Shown here: positions 1-7,994 of the stretch, piece after piece
Numbering within the stretch: the stretch's first letter is position 1
Layout: each line of letters opens with the position of its first letter
Source: Microbacterium sp. Root553
GTDB lineage: Bacteria; Actinomycetota; Actinomycetes; Actinomycetales; Microbacteriaceae
Assembly: GCF_001426995.1 (NCBI RefSeq)
Contig: NZ_LMFY01000003.1
Location: 62,001 to 126,000, forward strand
Reading direction: 5' to 3'
DNA length: 64,000 bases
Program-made: the position numbers and the translations under genes
Notes under the pieces: model-generated
What the model was told of the DNA's origin: nothing
Seen by the model: only the letters and a program-made list of their open reading frames with translations
The model's database searches: none

Positions 1-120
<120 letters not shown>

Positions 121-170
121 GGCCAGGTGCCCTGACCCGGTCCGGACGGAGACGTCCCGTATCGACAGAT

Positions 171-205
171 GACGCCCCGTGTCGCCGCTCGCGACACGGG
201 GCGTC
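171..205 (+). terminator. perfect 14-bp hairpin, possible terminator
   Basis: The arms GACGCCCCGTGTCG (171-184) and CGACACGGGGCGTC (192-205) are perfectly complementary around a 7-base loop. It lies between the aldo/keto reductase stop and the FMN reductase start. No T-run follows, so it may be a factor-dependent terminator or an mRNA end structure. Confidence 0.55.
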
Positions 206-226
206 GTCGTGAGTAGCGTCGTCGGC

Positions 227-799
227 ATGACTGCTCCCTACCGCGTCGTCGCCGTCTCCGGATCCCTGCACGAGCCCAGCAAGACCACGGCGCTCATCCG
301 TGCCATCGCCGATGCCGTCGCCGAGCGCGCGGAGGTCGAGATCGAGATCGTCGAGCTCACCGACATCGGACCCTCGCTCGCGGGTGCGCTGCGCCGCGAT
401 CAGCTGCCGGCCGAGGTCGAGGAGAAGCTCCTCGCGATCGAGACGAGCGATCTCCTGATCGTCGGGAGCCCCGTCTACCGGGCCTCGTTCACCGGGCTCT
501 TCAAGCACCTGTTCGACTTCGTCGGTCAGTACGAGCTCGTCGGCAAGCCGGTGCTGCTCGCCGCGACCGGCGGCGGTGAGCGCCACGCCCTCATCATCGA
601 GCACCAGCTGCGACCGTTGTTCGCGTTCTTCCAGGCGCTCACCCTGCCGGTCGGCGTCTACGCCAGCAACACCGACTTCGACGGCTACGTGATCGCCTCG
701 GAGGTGCTGCGGGCGCGGATCGCGCTGGCGGCGGAGCGCGCCCTGCCGCTCGTGGGCTACGCGGCCTCGCGTCCCGCTGAGCAGCTCCTCGTCTCCTGA
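227..799 (+). CDS. NADPH-dependent FMN reductase (MsuE/SsuE family)
   Basis: This 190-residue protein has the flavodoxin-like fold of the NADPH-dependent FMN reductases. It starts VVAVSGSLHEPSKTTALI, where the Gly-Ser-Leu and Ser-Lys-Thr loop binds the FMN phosphate, and carries the GSPVYRASFTGLFKHLFD motif and an AATGGG motif near residue 115, both typical of the family. Members supply reduced FMN to flavin monooxygenases, often for sulfonate use. The ATG at 227 was preferred over an in-frame start at 179 because the upstream 16 residues are not family-like and lie over the hairpin. No partner monooxygenase or sulfonate transporter is adjacent, so the physiological acceptor is unknown. Confidence 0.85.
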   Translation: MTAPYRVVAVSGSLHEPSKTTALIRAIADAVAERAEVEIEIVELTDIGPSLAGALRRDQLPAEVEEKLLAIETSDLLIVGSPVYRASFTGLFKHLFDFVGQYELVGKPVLLAATGGGERHALIIEHQLRPLFAFFQALTLPVGVYASNTDFDGYVIASEVLRARIALAAERALPLVGYAASRPAEQLLVS

Positions 800-851
800 G
801 CGGTTCGTCTCCCGGCGCCTCCCGGTCTTCGCGGCGGCGTAGCGTGAGAGC

Positions 852-2666
852 ATGACCAACCGGCTCGCCGACACGCTCAGCCCCTATCTCCGCGCTCATG
901 CCGACAATCCGGTCGACTGGTATCCGTGGGGACCCGAGGCGTTCGCCGAGGCGCAGCGCCGCGACGTGCCCCTGATGATCTCGATCGGGTATTCGACGTG
1001 CCACTGGTGCCATGTCATGGCGCGCGAGTCGTTCGCGGATCCCGAGACGGCCGCGCTCATCGATCGCGACTTCGTCGCGGTCAAGGTCGATCGCGAGGAG
1101 CATCCCGACGTCGACGGCGCCTACATGGCCGCCGCGTCGGCGTTCACGCAGAACCTCGGCTGGCCGCTCACGGTCTTCACGACGCCCCGCGGGCGGGCGT
1201 TCTATGCCGGCACCTACTGGCCGCCCGAGGCGCGACAGCCGATGCCCGCCTTCCGTGACGTCCTCGCGGCCGTGCACGAGGCTTGGACCGTCCGCCGCGG
1301 GCAGGCGGAGGAGTCCGCGGATGCGGTGACCGACGCGCTGGCGCGGGCGGCGACCTCGATGCCCTCCGATCTGCCGGATGCCGCCGCGATCGCTGCTGCG
1401 GCCGGGGCGATCGCCGCGCGCGAGGATCCGCAGTTCGCCGGCTTCGGGGGCGCGCCCAAGTTCCCGGTGGCGACGACGCTGGGGCTGCTGCAGACGCCGC
1501 TGGTGCGCCGGGAGTGCGCGGATGCCGCGGCGGCGGCCGAACGGGCGCTCGCGGCGATGGCGGCATCCGATCTGCGCGACGCCGACGGCGGCTTCTTCCG
1601 TTACGCCACCCAGCGCGACTGGACCGTGCCGCACTACGAGCGGATGCTGACCGACAACGCGCAGCTGCTCCTCGTGGCTCTCGCCGCGGACGACGAGCCC
1701 ACGGTCCGAGGCATCGCCGGGTTCCTGCTCGACACGCTCCGCCTCGACGGGGGAGGGGTCGGCGCCGCCCAGGACTCGGAGTCGTGGATCGACGGCGCGC
1801 GCAGTGAGGGCGGCTACTACCTGCGGGCGGTGTCGGAGCGGGCGGGCCTGGAGCCGCCGTCGGTCGACGGCAAGGTGATCACGGGCTGGAACGGCCTGGC
1901 GATCGCCGCGCTCGCCACGGCGGGAGCGACGCGTGCCGAGTCGTCGTGGGTGCGCGCGGCGCAGGAGGCCGCCGAGTACGTGCTGCGGGTCAACACGGAC
2001 CCCGACGGGAGGCTCGTGCGCGCCTCGCTCGACGGGGTCGCGTCCGACGCGGTGGCGACGACCGCCGATGTCGCGCTGCTCGCCGACGGGCTGTTCGCCC
2101 TCGCCCTCGCGACGGGAGAGGCGGCGTGGGCCGTCTCCGCGCGCGACCTGCTCGACACCGCCATCGAGGGACTCGACGGAGACCCGCTGCTCGCCGCGCA
2201 CGGCATCGCCGTCGCCCCGGATCAGACCGACGGCGATCTGCCGTCCGGCACGGCCGCCGTCGCCGCCGCGTCGCTCACCGCCTGGCGTCTGGGGGCGGGG
2301 GAGCGCTATCGGGCGGCCGCCGCCGAGCGGGTGCGCGAGCATGCGGCATCCGCTCTCGCGCAGCCGTTCGCACACGGCAGCCTGCTGCGTGCGGCGGCCG
2401 GACTCGTCGATGCTCCCCGCCAGATCGTCGTGGTGACGGTGTCACCCTCCGGGGCCCTCGCGGCCGCCGCGCGGCGCAGCGATGCCGACGTGATCTCGAT
2501 CGTCACGCCCAGCCAGGCCGAGGCGTTCGCGGATGCCGGGTTCGCGCTGTTCGAGGGCAAGGGCGCACCCGCCGAGGCGAATGCCGCCGAGCGGGCGTTC
2601 GACTGCCGAGGGTTCGTCTGCCGGCTGCCGGTGAGCGATCCCGGCGAGATCTCCCGCTCGAGGTGA
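852..2666 (+). CDS. DUF255 thioredoxin-fold protein (YyaL/SPATA20 family)
   Basis: A 604-residue protein with an N-terminal thioredoxin-like DUF255 domain and a C-terminal (alpha/alpha)6-barrel-like region resembling N-acylglucosamine epimerases. The family motif CHWCHVM is seen with Cys50 and Cys53, followed by [11 protein letters not shown]. The N-terminus ([21 protein letters not shown]) is characteristic of the family, and the middle carries [15 protein letters not shown]. The family has no settled biochemical role; a redox or sugar-related function is only inferred from the folds. The gene ends 15 bases from the convergent mannosyltransferase gene. Confidence 0.9.
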   Translation: MTNRLADTLSPYLRAHADNPVDWYPWGPEAFAEAQRRDVPLMISIGYSTCHWCHVMARESFADPETAALIDRDFVAVKVDREEHPDVDGAYMAAASAFTQNLGWPLTVFTTPRGRAFYAGTYWPPEARQPMPAFRDVLAAVHEAWTVRRGQAEESADAVTDALARAATSMPSDLPDAAAIAAAAGAIAAREDPQFAGFGGAPKFPVATTLGLLQTPLVRRECADAAAAAERALAAMAASDLRDADGGFFRYATQRDWTVPHYERMLTDNAQLLLVALAADDEPTVRGIAGFLLDTLRLDGGGVGAAQDSESWIDGARSEGGYYLRAVSERAGLEPPSVDGKVITGWNGLAIAALATAGATRAESSWVRAAQEAAEYVLRVNTDPDGRLVRASLDGVASDAVATTADVALLADGLFALALATGEAAWAVSARDLLDTAIEGLDGDPLLAAHGIAVAPDQTDGDLPSGTAAVAAASLTAWRLGAGERYRAAAAERVREHAASALAQPFAHGSLLRAAAGLVDAPRQIVVVTVSPSGALAAAARRSDADVISIVTPSQAEAFADAGFALFEGKGAPAEANAAERAFDCRGFVCRLPVSDPGEISRSR

Positions 2667-2681
2667 CACTCAGCCCGCGGG

Positions 2682-4235
2682 TCAGATCCAGCCCGGCATC
2701 CAGTTGTGCAGCAGCCAGAAGTCGTACGGCACGCTCATTCCCGTCCACACGGGGTAGAAGAACGCGGAGACCAGCACCACGACGACGAGGAAGATCAGCA
2801 CCGTCCGTTCGCCCGCCTGTCGTCGGTGCAGCGGGTCCTCGCGCCGTCCGGCGAGGTGACGCAGCACGACGGCCAGGGCGATCGCGAGGAAAGGTGCCAT
2901 CGCCACCGTGTAGAACTGGAAGATCGTGCGCTCGGGGAACAGCAGCCACGGGATGTACGTGGCGGCGAGTCCGACCAGCGCGAAGGTGAAGGCGGGCCCG
3001 ACGGGGCGGCGGGAGATCCAGCCGCGGACCATCCGGTAGATGAGGTAGACGGCGGCGGCGACGCCGGCGTACCAGATGAGCGGATTCGGGATCGTCGAGA
3101 TCACGGCGATGCAGTGGTCGACGCCGCACGGCGCGGGGTCGCTGCCCACCCAGACCGCCGTCGGCCGCAGCAGGAACGGCCACTCCCATGCAGGACTGGC
3201 GTAGGGATGCCCCTTCACGAGGCCGACGTGGAAGTTCAGGATCGCCTCGTGGTAGTTCCACAGGGCGATCAGCGGGTTCGGGTCGCTCTGGCGGGCGTAG
3301 CCGCCGGAGGTCACCAGCCATCCGGTCCAGCTGGTGAGGTAGACGGCGAATGCCGGGACGACCAGCAGCACGAACGACACGGGCCCCTGGCGGAAGGCGG
3401 CGGAGGTGGGCCAGAGCACCACGCCGGCGCGGCGGCGGGCGAGGGCGTCGGTCACCACGACGTAGAGTCCGAAGGCGGCGAGCGCGTACAGGCCCGACCA
3501 TTTCACGGCACAGGCGGCGCCGAGCGCGACACCGGCGGCGACCAGCCACGGCCGCCGCCACAGCACCCGGCCCCACATCGGGTCGGGGGCGTCGGGGCCG
3601 GCGTGTTCGAGCACCGGGATCACCCGGTCGCGGTCGATGAGGATGAAGAGCGCTCCGAGCATCAGGAAGAACGTGAGCGGTCCATCGAGCAGCGCGGTGC
3701 GGCTCATCACGATGCTGAGGCCGTCGATCGCGAGCAGCGTACCGGCGACGGTCCCGACGACGATCGAGCCGGTCAGACGGCGCGCGACCAGGTACACGAG
3801 CAGCACCGTGGCGGTGCCGAGCACGGCGGTCGCGATGCGCCAGCCGACGGTGTTGTCCGGTCCGCCGACGGCCATGCCCAGGGCGATCAGCCATTTGCCC
3901 AGCGGCGGATGCACGATGAACGACCCCGCCTCCGACAGCGGAAGCTGCTGCAGGGTGATGAAGGCCTCGTTCGCGTCCTTGCCCCACGTGCCCTCGTAGC
4001 CCAGGGTCCACAGCGACCAGGCGTCCTTGACGTAGTACGTCTCGTCGAACGCGAGCTGGTGCGGATGCCCGAGGTTCACCAGACGCAGCACGGCGGCGAG
4101 CGCGGTCACGACCAGCGGGGCGAACCAGCGCAGCATCCGCCCCCAGTCCGGGTCGTCCAGGAGGCGGTCGCGCAGCCGTCCGTAGCGCGTCAGCCGTTCC
4201 TCGGGCGGAGGCATCAGCGGTGCGGGCGTGGTCAC
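2682..4235 (-). CDS. pmt: protein O-mannosyltransferase (PMT family, GT39)
   Basis: This 517-residue polytopic membrane protein belongs to the dolichyl/polyprenyl-phosphate-mannose-protein mannosyltransferases. After a cytosolic N-terminus and a first membrane helix, it has LAFDETYYVKDAWS, with the Asp-Glu pair needed for catalysis in the first extracytoplasmic loop, and then HPPLGKWLIALG, also typical of PMTs. About ten hydrophobic segments follow. In actinobacteria the enzyme transfers mannose from polyprenyl-phosphate-mannose to Ser/Thr of Sec-exported proteins. The divergent neighbour is rsmI, 48 bases away, an arrangement common in actinobacteria. The mannose-1-phosphate guanylyltransferase at 62641 could feed the same lipid-mannose pool, although it is far away. 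Confidence 0.92.
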   Translation of the reverse strand: MTTPAPLMPPPEERLTRYGRLRDRLLDDPDWGRMLRWFAPLVVTALAAVLRLVNLGHPHQLAFDETYYVKDAWSLWTLGYEGTWGKDANEAFITLQQLPLSEAGSFIVHPPLGKWLIALGMAVGGPDNTVGWRIATAVLGTATVLLVYLVARRLTGSIVVGTVAGTLLAIDGLSIVMSRTALLDGPLTFFLMLGALFILIDRDRVIPVLEHAGPDAPDPMWGRVLWRRPWLVAAGVALGAACAVKWSGLYALAAFGLYVVVTDALARRRAGVVLWPTSAAFRQGPVSFVLLVVPAFAVYLTSWTGWLVTSGGYARQSDPNPLIALWNYHEAILNFHVGLVKGHPYASPAWEWPFLLRPTAVWVGSDPAPCGVDHCIAVISTIPNPLIWYAGVAAAVYLIYRMVRGWISRRPVGPAFTFALVGLAATYIPWLLFPERTIFQFYTVAMAPFLAIALAVVLRHLAGRREDPLHRRQAGERTVLIFLVVVVLVSAFFYPVWTGMSVPYDFWLLHNWMPGWI

Positions 4236-4283
4236 CGCTCCAGCCTAGACAACCCGGCCATGGCGTCCGCCTAAGCTGGGCGG

Positions 4284-5102
4284 GTGATCATCCTCGCCGC
4301 GACCCCGATCGGAAACCTCGGGGACGCGTCGCGCCGCCTCGTCGAGGTGCTGGAGAACGCCGAGGTCGTCGTCGCGGAGGACACCCGCACCACCGGGCGA
4401 CTGCTGCAGGCCCTGCAGATCGCGAACCGGCCGCGGCTGATCGCCCTGCACGATCACAACGAGAAGCAGAAGGCGGCCGAGCTCGCGACGCTCGCGATCG
4501 AGACCGATGTCGTCGTCGTCAGCGATGCCGGGATGCCGGCGATCAGCGACCCCGGCTACGGGCTGGTCGCCGCGGCCGTGGCGCTGGGCGTGACCGTGAC
4601 CGCCATCCCCGGTCCCAGCGCGGTGCTGATGGCCCTGTCGATCTCGGGACTGCCGACCGACCGGTTCACGTTCGAGGGGTTCCTGCCCCGCAAGCCGGGG
4701 GAGCGGCGCTCGACGCTGCGCGCGCTCGCCGCCGAGCCCCGCACCATGGTCTTCTTCGAGTCGCCGGCACGGCTGGCGTCGTCGCTCGCCGACATGGGCA
4801 CCGCCTTCGGCGACGACCGGCGCATCGCGGTGTGCCGCGAGCTCACGAAGTTCTACGAGGAGGTCCGCCGAGGCACCTCCGCCGAACTGGTGGAGTGGGC
4901 GACGACGGGGGTCAAGGGCGAGATCGTGGTCGTCGTCGAGGGGGCGCCCCGCAGGGAGGCCTCGGCGGATGACGCGCTCGCGCAGGTGCAGCGGCTCGTG
5001 TCCTCCGGCATCCGTCTGAAGGATGCGTGCGCCGAGGTCGCCGCGGCCACCGGTCTCTCGTCGCGCGACCTGTACCAGGCCGCGCTCGCCGCCCGCAGCT
5101 GA
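4284..5102 (+). CDS. rsmI: 16S rRNA (cytidine1402-2'-O)-methyltransferase RsmI
   Basis: RsmI uses S-adenosylmethionine to methylate the 2'-hydroxyl of C1402 in the 16S rRNA decoding centre. The 272-residue protein begins IILAATPIGNLGDASRR and contains VVVAEDTRTTGRLL, VVVSDAGMPAISDPG and AIPGPSAVLMAL, the hallmarks of this tetrapyrrole-methylase-fold family. It starts with GTG at 4284; no earlier in-frame start fits the family's N-terminus. Its TGA overlaps the ATG of the next methyltransferase gene by one base, so the two are probably translationally coupled. Length is normal for the family. Confidence 0.95.
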   Translation: MIILAATPIGNLGDASRRLVEVLENAEVVVAEDTRTTGRLLQALQIANRPRLIALHDHNEKQKAAELATLAIETDVVVVSDAGMPAISDPGYGLVAAAVALGVTVTAIPGPSAVLMALSISGLPTDRFTFEGFLPRKPGERRSTLRALAAEPRTMVFFESPARLASSLADMGTAFGDDRRIAVCRELTKFYEEVRRGTSAELVEWATTGVKGEIVVVVEGAPRREASADDALAQVQRLVSSGIRLKDACAEVAAATGLSSRDLYQAALAARS

Positions 5103-5758
5103 TGTCTGGCGCTGACCACGACCAGGTCGAGGTCGCGGGCGAGGTCGATCTCGCGCTCGCGGCCGCGTACGACGCGCGCGCGGCCGAGTACGTCGCGCTG
5201 GCCGGCACGCTCGCGCAGATGGATGCCAGGGACGCGGCGGTGATCACCGCCTGGCGTGACTCGACGCGCGGGCGGCTGCTCGATGCCGGATGCGGGCCAG
5301 GACACTGGACAGGCGTCCTGGCGCACGGAGGGCGGGACATCCGCGGCATCGATCTGTCGGCGGAGTTCGTCGCGACCGCGCGGACGCGGCACCCCGGTAT
5401 CCCGTTCGAGGTCGGCTCGTTCCGCCATCTGCCGCTCGATGCGGGTTCTCTCGGCGGCATCCTCGCCTGGTACTCACTGATCCACAGCCCGCCTTCTCAC
5501 GTGCCCGACATCCTCGCCGAGTTCGGCCGCGTGCTCGCCCCTGGCGGCAGCCTCCTGATCGGGTTCTTCGAGGGCGAGCCGCGAGAGCGCTTCGCGCATG
5601 CGATCGCTCCGGCGTACTTCTGGTCGGCCGACGCGCTCGCCGCGGTGCTGGCGGAGACGGGGCTCGAGGTCGTGTCGTCGGAGAGCCGCGAGCGCGAGCC
5701 CGGCGAGGTCAGCACTCGGCCGCACGGGTCGCTCATCGCGCGCTCGACACCCGGGTAG
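5102..5758 (+). CDS. class I SAM-dependent methyltransferase
   Basis: A 218-residue methyltransferase with a Rossmann-type SAM site: motif I is GRLLDAGCGPGHWTG near residue 60, followed by GIDLSAEFVATAR and the acidic-loop segment GSFRHLPLDAGSLGGILAWYSLIH. It looks like the small-molecule ubiE/YcgJ-like group, and the substrate cannot be deduced. The start ATG overlaps the rsmI stop (TGATG), so it is likely co-transcribed with rsmI. The LacI gene follows after 33 bases. Confidence 0.82.
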   Translation: MSGADHDQVEVAGEVDLALAAAYDARAAEYVALAGTLAQMDARDAAVITAWRDSTRGRLLDAGCGPGHWTGVLAHGGRDIRGIDLSAEFVATARTRHPGIPFEVGSFRHLPLDAGSLGGILAWYSLIHSPPSHVPDILAEFGRVLAPGGSLLIGFFEGEPRERFAHAIAPAYFWSADALAAVLAETGLEVVSSESREREPGEVSTRPHGSLIARSTPG

Positions 5759-5791
5759 CCTGGTGCACACCCACCCGGAGGAGGAGCGAGC

Positions 5792-6895
5792 GTGAGCAGG
5801 AAGGCGACCGTCTACGACGTCGCGGAGCGCGCCGGCGTGTCGATCGCGACGGTGTCGCGCGTGCTGCGGCAGCCGGATGCCGTGCGCCCCGCCACGCGCG
5901 AGCGCGTGCTCGACACGGTCTCCGAGCTCGGGTACGTGCCCAGCGGCAGCGCGCGCGGACTCGCGGAACGCCGCACCGGCGTGCTGGGGCTGTACTTCCC
6001 GGGGTTCGACGCGTCGGAGGACGCCCCGGTGCTCGACGTGCTCGCCGAGGGGCAGTCCGCCCGGCCGTCGTTCACGGTCGAACAGCGCACCACCGATGCG
6101 GGCGTGCCGCAGCCGACCATGCTGTTCCTCGACGAGGTGCTGCGCGGTGCCGAGCTGGAGGCGTGGAAGCAGGGTTTCGTGCTCATGATCGGTGTCGGTC
6201 GTGACGATCCCGGCCGGGAGACGGTGCGCGACATCGCCGGCCGGGTCGACGGACTGATGGTGCTGGCTCGGAGCGTGCCCGACGACGTGCTCGCCCGGCT
6301 CGCCCGGCGGATCCCGGTGGTCGTGCTGTCGGGGCCTGCGCGCGGCGACAACTACGACCACGTCACGGTGGACAACGCCGAGGCCATGGCGGAGCTGACC
6401 CGCCTGGTGCTCGCGCAGGCCGACCCCGGTGGCATCGCCTTCCTTGGGGGACCTGCGGATTCTCCCGACGGTGCGCAGCGGTGGGACGGCTTCGCCGCCG
6501 CCGTCGCCGAGGCGGGGCTCGCCCTCGATGACGTGACCGTGCTGCGCGGAGACTTCACCCGCGCGTCGGGTCATGCGGCGGCGCAGACGCTCATCGACGG
6601 CGGTGCGCCCTCGGTGCTCGTGGCCGCCAACGACCAGATGGCGCTCGGTGCGATCGACGCGTTCCGCTCGGCCGGCATCCGGGTCCCCGACGATGTGCGG
6701 GTCACGGGCTTCGACGGCATCGAGGCCGCCGCGCTGTCGCGTCCGGCGCTGACCACCGTGCGGCAGCCGATGATCGATCTCGGTCGTGCCGCCGTGCAAC
6801 TGCTCTCCCGCCGCCTCGAGCGGCCGGACGCCGACCCGATGACCGTGCGCCTGCCGTTGCAGATCATCGTCCGCGAGAGCTCGCAGCGCCCCTGA
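5792..6895 (+). CDS. LacI-family transcriptional regulator
   Basis: A 367-residue repressor with an N-terminal LacI helix-turn-helix (TVYDVAERAGVSIATVSRVL) and hinge region up to about residue 60, then a periplasmic-binding-protein-like sugar domain. Family landmarks include LVAANDQMALGAIDAFRSAG, VTGFDGIEAAALS and a final VRESSQ. The GTG start at 5792 is set by a strong GGAGGAGG at 5777-5784. The regulated genes are not certain. The nearest candidate target is the Dpp-type transport/GH1 operon at 7995, which has a LacI-type palindrome upstream. Confidence 0.92.
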   Translation: MSRKATVYDVAERAGVSIATVSRVLRQPDAVRPATRERVLDTVSELGYVPSGSARGLAERRTGVLGLYFPGFDASEDAPVLDVLAEGQSARPSFTVEQRTTDAGVPQPTMLFLDEVLRGAELEAWKQGFVLMIGVGRDDPGRETVRDIAGRVDGLMVLARSVPDDVLARLARRIPVVVLSGPARGDNYDHVTVDNAEAMAELTRLVLAQADPGGIAFLGGPADSPDGAQRWDGFAAAVAEAGLALDDVTVLRGDFTRASGHAAAQTLIDGGAPSVLVAANDQMALGAIDAFRSAGIRVPDDVRVTGFDGIEAAALSRPALTTVRQPMIDLGRAAVQLLSRRLERPDADPMTVRLPLQIIVRESSQRP

Positions 6896-6934
6896 CCGAC
6901 TGACGGCGGCGACGGCGGTCCCGAGAGCGGCCGC

Positions 6935-7303
6935 TCAGGCGCGGTCGTGCAGCGTGATGCGGTAGCCGTCGGGGTCGGCGAACGTGAACGTGCGCCCGAA
7001 CGGGCCGTCGATCGGTGCGGCGACGATCGTGTGGCCGTCGGCGACCAGCGCGTCGTGGATCTCCTGCACGTCGGTGGCATGGAGCCAGATCGCGGCGCCG
7101 ATGCCCGGCTGGTCGACGGCGTCGAGGTCGGTGCCGGGGGCGATGTCGCGCAGTGCGAAGGCGATGGGAGTCGTCGTGAAGACCACGGCGTGCGGAGGGC
7201 CCGCCGGTGAGCGGACGAGGCCGAGGTATCTCTCGTAGAAGGCCTGGGAGGCGGTGAGGTCGCGGGTCTGGAGGGAGACGAAGTCGGGGCCGGTGACGGG
7301 CAT
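6935..7303 (-). CDS. VOC-family (glyoxalase-like) protein
   Basis: A 122-residue vicinal-oxygen-chelate protein with two beta-alpha-beta-beta-beta modules. DFVSLQTRDLTASQAFYERYLGL opens the first and FGRTFTFADPDGYRITLHD closes the second, as in glyoxalase/bleomycin-resistance folds. The substrate is unknown. It is transcribed away from the MarR gene at 7367; the 63-base gap carries two matching palindromes, so it is probably repressed by that MarR protein. The start is the ATG at 7303, giving the standard N-terminus for the family. Confidence 0.88.
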   Translation of the reverse strand: MPVTGPDFVSLQTRDLTASQAFYERYLGLVRSPAGPPHAVVFTTTPIAFALRDIAPGTDLDAVDQPGIGAAIWLHATDVQEIHDALVADGHTIVAAPIDGPFGRTFTFADPDGYRITLHDRA

Positions 7304-7323
7304 CAGGTGCTCTTCTCTGTTCG

Positions 7324-7367
7324 TGTCAGTTATCTGACATGGGTCAGCGTATGTCAGAATACTGACA
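7324..7367. promoter_or_regulatory. paired MarR-type operators between VOC gene and marR
   Basis: Two inverted repeats of identical design occur: TGTCAG-TTAT-CTGACA at 7324-7339 and TGTCAG-AATA-CTGACA at 7352-7367. Both have perfect 6-bp arms and 4-bp spacers, with centres 28 bp apart. The second touches the A of the marR start codon. Size and placement suit a MarR dimer repressing both divergent genes; binding itself is inferred. Confidence 0.8.
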
Positions 7368-7819
7368 TGAGTCAAGACGGCGGCGGCATCGACCTCGACA
7401 GTTCGCTCGGATACCTGCTCAAAGAGGCGTCGAGCGCCCTGCGTGCGGCCATGGAGGAGGTGCTGCGGCCGCTCGGGATGACCATCACGCACTACTCCTG
7501 CCTCGAGCTGCTCGCCCAGCGCCCCGGCCTCTCGAACTCCGAGCTCGCCCGCGGGGCGTTCGTCACGCGGCAGTCCATGAACGTCCTGCTCCAGGCGCTG
7601 GAGCGCGACGGCCTGGTCACGCGCCCCGACGCTCCTCCGGTCGGCAAGGCGCTTCCGGCCCGCCTCACCCCGCGCGGGCGGGAGCGTCTCGCCGCAGCCA
7701 CGGCGGTGGTCCGATCCGTCGAGATCCGCATGCTCGCGGGCATGACGGAGGCGGATCAGTCCGCGGCGTTCCGTGCGCTGCAGAGCATGACCAGGTCTCT
7801 GCGCAGCCCTGCTCAATGA
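7367..7819 (+). CDS. MarR-family transcriptional regulator
   Basis: A 150-residue winged-helix repressor. The recognition region is LSNSELARGAFVTRQSMNVLLQALERDGLV, followed by the wing around PVGKALPARLTPRGRE, typical of MarR proteins that sense small phenolic or electrophilic ligands. ATG 7367 is chosen because upstream codons run through the operators and do not resemble the family. The 3' end, including the stop codon, forms the first unit of a three-unit tandem repeat. It probably represses itself and the divergent VOC gene. Confidence 0.9.
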   Translation: MSQDGGGIDLDSSLGYLLKEASSALRAAMEEVLRPLGMTITHYSCLELLAQRPGLSNSELARGAFVTRQSMNVLLQALERDGLVTRPDAPPVGKALPARLTPRGRERLAAATAVVRSVEIRMLAGMTEADQSAAFRALQSMTRSLRSPAQ

Positions 7820-7866
7820 GTCTGCGCAGCCCTGCTCACTGAATCTGCGCAGCCCCACCCGCTGAA
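7798..7866 (+). repeat. three 23-bp tandem repeats at the marR 3' end
   Basis: Three head-to-tail units of 23 bp begin TCTGCGCAGCCC (7798-7820, 7821-7843, 7844-7866). The first contains the last marR codons and its TGA; the second is nearly identical to it, and the third diverges in its second half. The array therefore looks grown from the coding end of marR into the spacer. Confidence 0.85.
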
Positions 7867-7902
7867 TCGCTCCCTCGTCGAGAGGGGGTTGCGCGGTGCA
7901 AA

Positions 7903-7916
7903 TGTATGCGCTTACA
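7903..7916. promoter_or_regulatory. LacI-type operator upstream of the Dpp/GH1 operon
   Basis: TGTATGCGCTTACA is a 14-bp palindrome with central GCGC and one mismatched pair, close to the TGTAAGCGCTTACA pattern recognised by many actinobacterial LacI repressors. It lies about 80 bases before the binding-protein gene. Assignment to the LacI protein at 5792 is inference. Confidence 0.6.
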
Positions 7917-7994
7917 ATTGCCGGAACGGCTTCGGCCGTGGGGTGCCCCGACCCGTGGGATCCCTTCATGACACAGACGACATGAGGTGGCAGT

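Noticed and set aside
639-2375. Long antisense open frame opposite the DUF255 gene; similar very long antisense frames at 13277-16042, 15631-17709 and 43073-45712
   Set aside because: They mirror well-conserved genes on the other strand, have Arg/Gly/Pro-rich low-complexity sequence, and reflect the GC-rich third position of the real genes.
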